Assembly: GCA_028822125.1 (NCBI GenBank)
Contig: JAPKEK010000127.1
Location: 1 to 6,632, forward strand
DNA from: Pseudomonadales bacterium
GTDB lineage: Bacteria > Pseudomonadota > Gammaproteobacteria > Pseudomonadales > Azotimanducaceae
Direction: 5' to 3'
DNA: 6,632 nt
The position numbers were made by a program, and so were the translations under genes. Of this stretch, positions 1-6,301 are shown one piece after another; the first letter of the stretch is position 1, and each line of letters begins with the position of its first letter. Under the pieces are notes generated by a model, which saw only the letters and a program-made list of their open reading frames with translations, made no database searches and was not told the DNA's origin.

Positions 1-622
1 TGGACCCTTGGGCATGGTTGATACAGGCTTTAGTGTTCCGGCAGATCAAACATCGCGATTTGCCGCACTGTATGGGCCGAGTTCAGGCCAGACAATGGCA
101 AGCGTGGCTGCCGGGGGGGTCAGTCACGAAGATCGCATGGGCGGGTTACGCCTGCTCGAATCGGCAGATGATAACGATTATCTGAAACCGCCTGAGTTCT
201 TCTCCGGAGGGGGAGGCCTGGTTTCAACGATGAGCGATTATGCCCGCTTCTGTCAGATGTTAATGAATCGAGGTGAACTTGATGGAACGAGGCTGCTATC
301 CAGAAAAACAGTCGAGTTCATGCGTCTTAACCAATTGCCCAATAACGGTGATATGGCGTCGATGGGCCAGCCAGTGTGGAGTGAGACAAGTTATGAAGGG
401 ATAGGTTTTGGAATTGGCTGGGCGGTAGTATTGGACCCGGTGAAGGCTCATATTATTGCCTCTGTTGGTGAACATCACTGGGGCGGTGCAGCCAGCACGT
501 TTTTCTGGTTGGACCCCGAAGAAGAACTGTTTGTGATTTTTCTGACTCAGTTGATCCCATCTTCCACTTATCCGATCAGAAGGGAACTAAGAAGCCGCAT
601 CTATCAAGCGCTGGTCAATTGA
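1..622 (+). CDS. Serine hydrolase, class C beta-lactamase/EstB-like family (5' truncated by window edge)
   Basis: The reading frame is open from base 2 and ends at TGA 620-622, giving the last 206 residues. The text begins GPLGMVDTGF, matching the conserved 'DPLGMxDTgF' segment of the beta-lactamase-related serine hydrolase family (PF00144). It continues with a glycine-rich GGGGLVSTMSDYARF stretch, then GELDGTRLLS, and finally GEHHWGGAAST (bases 467-499), where HWGG takes the place of the KTG/HxG active-site triad. The tail FVIFLTQLIPSSTYPIRREL is also typical of EstB-like members. The catalytic SxxK and the YxN motif would lie in the missing N-terminal half, so activity cannot be judged. Members hydrolyse esters, amides or beta-lactams, and the substrate cannot be inferred here. 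The C-terminus looks intact. Nothing links it functionally to the pilus genes downstream: a 414-base gap with a terminator-like hairpin separates them. Family assignment is firm; substrate is unknown. Confidence 0.9.
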   Translation, partial: GPLGMVDTGFSVPADQTSRFAALYGPSSGQTMASVAAGGVSHEDRMGGLRLLESADDNDYLKPPEFFSGGGGLVSTMSDYARFCQMLMNRGELDGTRLLSRKTVEFMRLNQLPNNGDMASMGQPVWSETSYEGIGFGIGWAVVLDPVKAHIIASVGEHHWGGAASTFFWLDPEEELFVIFLTQLIPSSTYPIRRELRSRIYQALVN

Positions 623-641
623 AATTCAGTTGCGTCGCCAT

Positions 642-677
642 CGGTTCTGTCCTTGATTTTTGCCATTGATAGAACCG
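642..677 (+). terminator. Terminator-like hairpin after the hydrolase gene (weak)
   Basis: CGGTTCTGT (642-650) pairs with ATAGAACCG (669-677) over nine base pairs with one G-U wobble, around an 18-base loop that contains a run of five T. It starts 20 bases after the hydrolase stop, the right place for a terminator. No T-tract follows the 3' arm, only the pyrimidine-rich CTCTTAGACTTCTCT, and the loop is long. It is therefore not a classical intrinsic terminator, and could instead stabilise the 3' end of the mRNA. Confidence 0.35.
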
Positions 678-719
678 CTCTTAGACTTCTCTGAGGTTGG
701 ATCACCTGGATCAGTTACC

Positions 720-739
720 GCCGGATTGTTGCTTCCGGC
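720..739. other. Short GC-rich hairpin in the intergenic region
   Basis: GCCGGA (720-725) is inversely repeated as TCCGGC (734-739) around an 8-base loop. The stem is six base pairs, five of them G-C. No T-run follows in either direction, so it is not a clear terminator. Its role is unknown; it may be part of a longer 3' or 5' untranslated structure. Confidence 0.35.
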
Positions 740-991
740 CTAAGCAGGGCGCTAAGCCATGGCGACAATGGTTTTACTGAAGAATTAACCTAAGGTAAGT
801 CCAGTATTCGTATATCCATATTTGTCTATCCATGGATTCAGAGTTAAGCGATCAGCGACGCTATTTCCAGTCATTATGAAAACTGCAGTTGATCCGTAGC
901 CGTTAGGCAGTTGGCTTTAATCAAAGGTTGTAAATACAGTTCGATTATAGAATTATAGAATTAACCTGATATGGGTGTAATCTAGTGTATT

Positions 992-1007
992 GCAGTACGT
1001 ATACTGC
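992..1007. promoter_or_regulatory. Palindrome just upstream of pilY1, possible operator or 5' leader hairpin
   Basis: GCAGTA (992-997) and TACTGC (1002-1007) form a perfect inverted repeat with a 4-base spacer CGTA. It ends 29 bases before the GTG start. A TATACT sequence (1000-1005), five of six matches to a -10 hexamer, lies inside it, but no -35 hexamer is seen at 16-18 bases upstream. It could be a regulator site overlapping a weak promoter, or a small hairpin in the mRNA leader. Placement supports a regulatory role; identity is not known. Confidence 0.3.
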
Positions 1008-1026
1008 TGCTACTTGACTAAGAAAT

Positions 1027-1030
1027 GGAA
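1027..1030 (+). promoter_or_regulatory. Weak ribosome binding site of pilY1
   Basis: GGAA sits six bases before the GTG at 1037. An in-frame TAA at 1031-1033 rules out any longer N-terminus, and the GTG is followed at once by a good signal peptide, so this weak site together with GTG fixes the start. The short Shine-Dalgarno and the GTG start suggest modest translation. Confidence 0.55.
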
Positions 1031-1036
1031 TAACCA

Positions 1037-4000
1037 GTGTCTGATCTCGGAAAGTGGTTTTGGTTGGTGTCATTGTTGTTAGGTAAGTCGGTTTACGCCG
1101 ACGCTCCCGTCGCAGTGGCTGATAGCTACGCAGTTGATGAGAATGCAGTGTTGAATGCGGCCGCACCGGGCGTACTGAACAATGATAGTGATACCGATGG
1201 TGATGCGATTCACGTAGCCAAGGTCCAGGGTTCGGCAGCGTCAGTAGGGACACAGCTGACACTGGCCTCCGGGGCGACACTTACCCTTAATGCGGATGGT
1301 TCATTTTCCTACGATGCCTCCGTTTCAGCGACTTTTCACGCCTTAGGGACTGGCCAGACTTCATCAGAATCGTTTACCTATACGATTTCCGATGGTGGCG
1401 ATCTTGCATCGTCTACTGTGTCGTTCACTATCAATGGTAACGATACGGACAGGGTGCCGCTTGCTGTTGATGACCTGGTCAGTGTGGCCGAAGATTCTGG
1501 CGTGACTCAGCTGACTTTATTGCTCAACGACGTGGTTGGTGACCCGCCGTATACCATAGTGAGCCTGGCCACCGGCTTCAAGGATCCGGACGGAGATGAG
1601 GTCTGGGTGCAATGTTCACCATCACCCCTGGAAGACCCAGAGTGTGTCGATGAAACAGATCCTTTGAAAGTTGTTTTCAGTGCCTCCAGCGGCACCACAG
1701 TCAATCGAGGGGGAACCAATGGCTTCGAGGTGAATCGTGTTATCTGTAGCAATTGTGTAGATGGAGTTTCAGACAGACTGTTTACGCCAGGTGTGATTAG
1801 CCCGGTGATAACCTATGAACCGCGTGCGGATTTTAATGGTACAGATACATTCAGTTATACCCTAGAAGATGCGGATGGCCAGCAATCATCAGCGACAGTA
1901 AACGTCACTGTGGTAGCCGTTAATGATCCACCGGATATTATCGCTGGATTGAATGGCACCATGGTGCAAGGATCCACCAAGACCTGGAATGGCCGTTACG
2001 AAGATGATGGCTACGGTGATTTTGGCCTGGCGGCAAGAGTGTTTGATAAAGATAATACGATCTATGACGGTCTGGGTTGTGATCCAGGGCTAGATACCTG
2101 TTCAGATATGCAACAAGTGTATTTTTCTATATTGTCGGCGACAGCAGTCGATACTTTGGGTAACAACGTGGGAACGATTGCACCGCCTTATTGTGGAAAT
2201 GGAGAGATAACCTACACCCCTCCAGCCAGTTTTTCCGGGTCGGTAACTATTAGTTTTGATGTTTGTGATACCAATGTTTGCGTGGTTGGTGCACCCAGAA
2301 CAACGGCCAACTGCAGTTTTAACAATGTTTTTACTATTCAGGTCAGTCCCACCGATGGTGCCAGCGCAGGCTCGGTCTCGGAAGTGCTGGAGGCAGATTA
2401 TGATCTGGCCGAGTCGCCTTTGGAGCTTGGGATTTCTGCTGTGCCAAATGTCCTGGTTGTGCAGGATGACTCAGGCAGTATGGTATGGGACATCATGACC
2501 GATGATGTCGCTAATGCGGGCGTGGCAGCAGTTCGAACCTGTCGAACGTATAGACGGAGAGGCAGAACAAGAACCAATTGTTCCTTTTCCAGGAAATTCA
2601 TTCATTTTCCGGGTAACAGCTATTGGAATAGATGGACTGCGCCGCGAGAGGAAAGTGAACCTGGTAACGGTATGTGGCGCATCCAGAACAAGGACTTTAA
2701 CAAAGTATATTACGATCCAGCAGTTCGTTATGACCCCTGGGTAGGATTGAACAGACAAGGCCAGGTATTTGTCAATTCAAATTTTTCAAATGCCATTAAG
2801 AACCCCTATGTATCAGGAAATTACAAAACTACAGATTTAGGCACAGATAATCTGGCCCGCTACTATGTATGGACTGATGTCAACGACAAGGTGCAATGTC
2901 CTGATAATATCAGCCCTGGAGATATGGTTAGGGGCGTTCTAGCAAAATCTCATCAGTATGTGGATGGCCGTTCACCCATACAGTCACCCAGTGATCCCTG
3001 TACGGAAGGCCGCCTGGTGCAGATCAAAGCCGAGGCTGGCGCAGCAGAAACCGGAGCCTATCCGTTGGGCTTTGATGATGGCAGCGATACTTATCCGAAA
3101 GCAGAAACAAGAACGGATTGTCTGGGCACTGGCTTTTGCAGTCTCGCGGAGGAAAAACAGAATTTTGCCAATTTTTATACGTTTGCCCGCTCCAGGGAAT
3201 TTGCCGCTAAATCTGCATTGGGGAAGGTTTTTGGTGCAGCAGAGAACTTGAGGGTTGGCTACGCCACATTAAATGGAACTAACAATAATGTTCCCATTGC
3301 TGATTTCAATGAATCACCCTTGACAGGGCAAAAGAGAACCATGCTGCAAGCCTTGTTTAATACCAGCTCCAATGGCGGTACGCCACTCAGAAGATCGCTG
3401 GCCGGCGCGGGAGAGTACTTTCGGTGCCAGAGTCCCAACATCATGAATCAGCAGGGTTCGCCCGGGGATGGACCCGGCGGCTGCCCCATACTGGGCGCGC
3501 CACTGGGTAGTTGTCAGCAGAATTATACTTTGCTGATTACCGATGGATTCTGGAACGGATCAGATCCTCAGATCAGTGGCAATGCCGATTCAGATGGTAT
3601 CCAGAGTTTAACGGGATCAGGTGCGAGTTTGTTTGATCAGGGCCAGTTTGCGGGTTGTACTAACAATTACCGTGACTGCAATCGGAGCCTGGCAGATGTC
3701 GCCATGTATTATTATGAATCGGACCTTCATGCCTCGCTGTCCAATGATGTGCCCGTGACCGATCGTGATACAGCGCTAGCTGCAGTAGGCGCATTTCCAG
3801 GGGATAAAATGCATCAGCACATGTCCACGTTTGTTGTTGCTTTTGGATTGCAGGATAGTCTTGGTAGTTTGCCGGAAGATATTACGCAGAGTTTTGACTG
3901 GGGTTATCCTGATACCAGCGAGGGGAAAAATAATGATATGAGGCATGCTGCGCTCAATGGCAGGGGTGCTTTGCTTAATGCAAAAAATCCTTCCCAGCTA

Positions 4001-6301
4001 GAGACGCAGTTAAATGCCGCATTTGAAGAGTTTTCGTCGGGTATCGGTGCTGCCAGTGCAGTCAGTTTCAACTCCCAGGAAATAAAGAAAGAAGGAACTG
4101 TTTATCGGGCTTTTTATAATATCCGTGATAAAACAGGTGATCTCATCGCCCAGACTTTTGATGCTGCTGACGGGTCTATTATAGATACTGTATGGAGCGG
4201 TGCTGCACGGCTTGATGATATCCAGCCCACTGACAGGAACCTGGTCACTTTTAACCCGGTCATGAATAAAGGGGTTGCCTTCGACAGCGCAAATTTAACC
4301 ACTGCTCAGTTTAATGCCATGCTTGACGTCGGCGACACCGATAGTAATGACGTCCAGATAGACAAGCGAATCGATTATTTCAGAGGTAGCACCAGTAATG
4401 AGCGACCCGCAGGTCGATTCAGAGAAAGACCCAGCGTGAAAGGTCGCCTAGGCGATATTGTTAACTCAGCGCCCGTCTTTGTTGATCCTCCTAATCGGTT
4501 GCGGCGAAATCTGCCGAGCTACCCGCAGGGAGCCCTTAGTTATGAGTCGTTTAAATCGACCTGGTCAGAGCGCTCCAGTCGAATTTATGTGGCCGCCAAT
4601 GATGGCATGCTGCATAGCTTTAATCCCGACAATGGGGACGAGGTGTTTTCGTTTGTTTCCAATGCGACTCAACTGGGTACTTTTAATACCAAGATTAAGG
4701 AATTACTGGATTTCAATTACACTCACAAGTATCTTGTTGATGCGACGCCTGCGATCGATGACATGTTCATCGGCCAGCCAGCTGGATCCAGTGGCACTTC
4801 TTTAAAAAGCTGGCGTACTGTACTGGTAGGCGGCTATGGCGCCGGCGGTAAGGGGCTGTTTGCTCTGGATATAACGGATCCAGATTTGCTGAATGAGGCA
4901 AATGCCAGGGAACTGGTTTATTGGGAATTCACCGATGCTGATGATACTTATCCTATTGACGCTAATGGTAATCCGCTGCTGACCTCAGGCGGCCTTAAAA
5001 GGCGTGATTCCCAGACCAGTCCGCAGCTCGTAAAAGATCTGGGTTATACCTTTACTGCACCTGTTCTGGCGATGAGCAACGTTGTTGATAGTCTGGGACA
5101 AAGAGAATGGGTATCGATTTTTGGAAATGGGCTTAATAGTACAGCCGGAATAGCCAAGCTGTTTGTTGTCTTTGCCGCAAGGGGTCGAGATGGTATCTGG
5201 TGCCATCCTGATGCTGTGCACGGGTCGACCGGCGTATTGCGAGCTGGTTGTGGTTCTAATGACTATGACTTCATAAAGATTGATACCGGTTTTGGCGTTT
5301 CATCCAGTGGCGCTTTCGCAGGAATACCCAATGGGTTAGGCGCCACCAGAGGCATCGATGTAGATTCAAATGGATCTATTGATTACGTCTATGCGGGTGA
5401 TGCCCAGGGTAATTTTTACCGTTTCGATCTGTGTCTGGCTGATCTTGAGTCCAGTTCTTCCTATACAGGAGCCAAGGGCAGCTGCAAGGTCGGACCTTCT
5501 ATCTATCAGCAATGGACGGTTACAAAGATATTTGAAGCAAGCTATGGCTCGGACCGTCAACCCGTTATTAATCGGCCAATGGTGCTTGATCACCCGACTA
5601 AAGATGGCTATATCGTTATGTTCGGGACAGGCAGCTACGTCAAGAATGCTGACAGGGCAGATGCAAGTATTCAAAGTATTTACGGCCTGTGGGATAGATT
5701 GGGCAATGACCTTATTGAAAAAACGCAATTGGTTAGTCAGGAATATACCAATATCTGTGGTGCGATCGGTTCTAGTTCAAGTAGCGAATGTGGGCGTAAA
5801 TTGAGCTCCAATTCAGTTCCATATGCTGTGCCGACGGATCCTGCCGATCCAACTTCGGGGATCCTGGGTTGGTATAACGATTTGGCTGTGCCGCCATTTG
5901 GCCTGACCATAGGCGTAGAATTCCCAGGTGAAAAGGCGGTACGGAATATTCAGATGAGGGGCGGGATCGCGTTTGTTAACAGTATAGCACCGCGCGCCGC
6001 TGCCAGTTGCGAGTCGAGCACGGGTGGTTTTGCTCTGGCATTCTGTCCGCTCACAGGGGGTGCGAATTGTATAATAGACGGAGTATTCGACTTGAACAAT
6101 GATGGTGACTTTGATTCAGAAGATGAGATTGACGGTAATATTGTTGCTGCGACGCGTTTTGAGGACGCTGTACCGACCGACGCTGCATTTTTTGGAGACA
6201 GTCGAGTCACTCAATTGAGTGATCAGACCCTGGAGTTCAGGCGTACTAACACGTCTGCCGGGCCCAACATTGGCCGTCTTTCCTGGAAAAGGTTGCCATG
6301 A
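1037..6301 (+). CDS. pilY1: PilY1/PilC-family type IV pilus tip adhesin and assembly protein with N-terminal Ig-like modules
   Basis: This 1754-residue exported protein is read as a type IV pilus tip-associated adhesin/biogenesis factor, which in the family helps pilus extension and surface attachment. The GTG start is forced by an in-frame TAA at 1031-1033. Residues 1-21 are a signal peptide with probable cleavage after VYA. Residues 22-138 form a cadherin/Big-type Ig module with the acidic NDSDTDGD (49-56). Two more Ig-like modules follow (about 139-297, ending VVAVNDPPD, and 298-437), the third rich in cysteine. The vWA-like domain starts with VLVVQDDSGSM; MIDAS residues are D477, S479, S481, T782 (NGGTPLRRSL) and D836 (LLITDGFWNG). 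Family phrases FNKVYYDPAVRYDPWVG and EEKQNFANFYTFARSREFAAKSA lie between. The C-terminal PilC/PilY1 propeller (PF05567) covers about 1136-1560: GRLGDIVNSAPVF (1136-), RIYVAANDGMLHSF (1182-), GGYGAGGKGLFALDITDP (1265-1282), FGNG (1362-1365), and calcium loop D1441-D1449 before YVYAGD. The tail holds DLNNDGDFDSED (1685-1696) and ends GRLSWKRLP. At 1754 residues it is longer than typical PilY1 (about 1000-1300), mostly through the Ig region. No frameshift is seen. Confidence 0.95.
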   Translation: MSDLGKWFWLVSLLLGKSVYADAPVAVADSYAVDENAVLNAAAPGVLNNDSDTDGDAIHVAKVQGSAASVGTQLTLASGATLTLNADGSFSYDASVSATFHALGTGQTSSESFTYTISDGGDLASSTVSFTINGNDTDRVPLAVDDLVSVAEDSGVTQLTLLLNDVVGDPPYTIVSLATGFKDPDGDEVWVQCSPSPLEDPECVDETDPLKVVFSASSGTTVNRGGTNGFEVNRVICSNCVDGVSDRLFTPGVISPVITYEPRADFNGTDTFSYTLEDADGQQSSATVNVTVVAVNDPPDIIAGLNGTMVQGSTKTWNGRYEDDGYGDFGLAARVFDKDNTIYDGLGCDPGLDTCSDMQQVYFSILSATAVDTLGNNVGTIAPPYCGNGEITYTPPASFSGSVTISFDVCDTNVCVVGAPRTTANCSFNNVFTIQVSPTDGASAGSVSEVLEADYDLAESPLELGISAVPNVLVVQDDSGSMVWDIMTDDVANAGVAAVRTCRTYRRRGRTRTNCSFSRKFIHFPGNSYWNRWTAPREESEPGNGMWRIQNKDFNKVYYDPAVRYDPWVGLNRQGQVFVNSNFSNAIKNPYVSGNYKTTDLGTDNLARYYVWTDVNDKVQCPDNISPGDMVRGVLAKSHQYVDGRSPIQSPSDPCTEGRLVQIKAEAGAAETGAYPLGFDDGSDTYPKAETRTDCLGTGFCSLAEEKQNFANFYTFARSREFAAKSALGKVFGAAENLRVGYATLNGTNNNVPIADFNESPLTGQKRTMLQALFNTSSNGGTPLRRSLAGAGEYFRCQSPNIMNQQGSPGDGPGGCPILGAPLGSCQQNYTLLITDGFWNGSDPQISGNADSDGIQSLTGSGASLFDQGQFAGCTNNYRDCNRSLADVAMYYYESDLHASLSNDVPVTDRDTALAAVGAFPGDKMHQHMSTFVVAFGLQDSLGSLPEDITQSFDWGYPDTSEGKNNDMRHAALNGRGALLNAKNPSQLETQLNAAFEEFSSGIGAASAVSFNSQEIKKEGTVYRAFYNIRDKTGDLIAQTFDAADGSIIDTVWSGAARLDDIQPTDRNLVTFNPVMNKGVAFDSANLTTAQFNAMLDVGDTDSNDVQIDKRIDYFRGSTSNERPAGRFRERPSVKGRLGDIVNSAPVFVDPPNRLRRNLPSYPQGALSYESFKSTWSERSSRIYVAANDGMLHSFNPDNGDEVFSFVSNATQLGTFNTKIKELLDFNYTHKYLVDATPAIDDMFIGQPAGSSGTSLKSWRTVLVGGYGAGGKGLFALDITDPDLLNEANARELVYWEFTDADDTYPIDANGNPLLTSGGLKRRDSQTSPQLVKDLGYTFTAPVLAMSNVVDSLGQREWVSIFGNGLNSTAGIAKLFVVFAARGRDGIWCHPDAVHGSTGVLRAGCGSNDYDFIKIDTGFGVSSSGAFAGIPNGLGATRGIDVDSNGSIDYVYAGDAQGNFYRFDLCLADLESSSSYTGAKGSCKVGPSIYQQWTVTKIFEASYGSDRQPVINRPMVLDHPTKDGYIVMFGTGSYVKNADRADASIQSIYGLWDRLGNDLIEKTQLVSQEYTNICGAIGSSSSSECGRKLSSNSVPYAVPTDPADPTSGILGWYNDLAVPPFGLTIGVEFPGEKAVRNIQMRGGIAFVNSIAPRAAASCESSTGGFALAFCPLTGGANCIIDGVFDLNNDGDFDSEDEIDGNIVAATRFEDAVPTDAAFFGDSRVTQLSDQTLEFRRTNTSAGPNIGRLSWKRLP
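6287..6292 (+). promoter_or_regulatory. Ribosome binding site of the downstream small gene
   Basis: AAAAGG lies inside the last codons of pilY1, five bases before ATG 6298. It supports the overlapping ATG as the start, rather than the in-frame ATGs at 6319 and 6322, which would also remove the only early lysine from the signal peptide. Confidence 0.6.

Larger units (their letters stand above)
623..1036. other. Intergenic region between the hydrolase and pilY1 genes
   Basis: This 414-base stretch holds no convincing gene. The ATG codons at 759 and 877 open frames of fewer than ten codons, and no tRNA-like fold or CRISPR-like array is seen. What it does hold: the hairpin at 642-677, a 16S-3'-end-like 13-mer at 695-707, a second hairpin at 720-739, palindromes at 828-837, 881-890 and 992-1007, an 8-base tandem duplication at 944-959, and an 11-base direct repeat (781-791 and 957-967). 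It must carry the pilY1 promoter, because no gene reads through from upstream without a long gap. No good sigma70 pair or RpoN (GG-N10-GC) site stands out by eye. Confidence 0.7.

Noticed and set aside
623..1036. An RpoN promoter or a full sigma70 promoter upstream of pilY1
   Set aside because: No GG-N10-GC arrangement with the right flanks was found. TATA-like hexamers near 946, 954 and 1000 lack a matching -35 at 16-18 bases.
945..1280. A 111-codon minus-strand frame covering the pilY1 leader and 5' end
   Set aside because: Its translation is low-complexity (Arg, Pro, His, Tyr), has no recognisable motif, and lies antisense to the pilY1 signal peptide and first Ig module, which are clearly coding.
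2958..3251. A 97-codon plus-strand frame within the vWA domain
   Set aside because: It is an out-of-frame product of pilY1; the pilY1 frame there contains the family segment EEKQNFANFYTFARSREFAAKSA.
5370..5804. A 144-codon plus-strand frame inside pilY1, with a 120-codon antisense frame at 5366-5728
   Set aside because: Both overlap the propeller region, where the pilY1 frame carries clear family motifs (YVYAGD, VMFGTGSY). Neither shows a family motif of its own.
1037..6301. An integrin-binding RGD motif, as in some PilY1 proteins
   Set aside because: No RGD occurs in the 1754 residues; the nearest look-alikes are NGRGALL and RDKTGD.
1037..6301. A novel defence or mobile-element system
   Set aside because: No transposase, integrase, nuclease, attachment site, terminal inverted repeat or CRISPR-like array was seen; the large gene is fully explained as a PilY1-family pilus protein.
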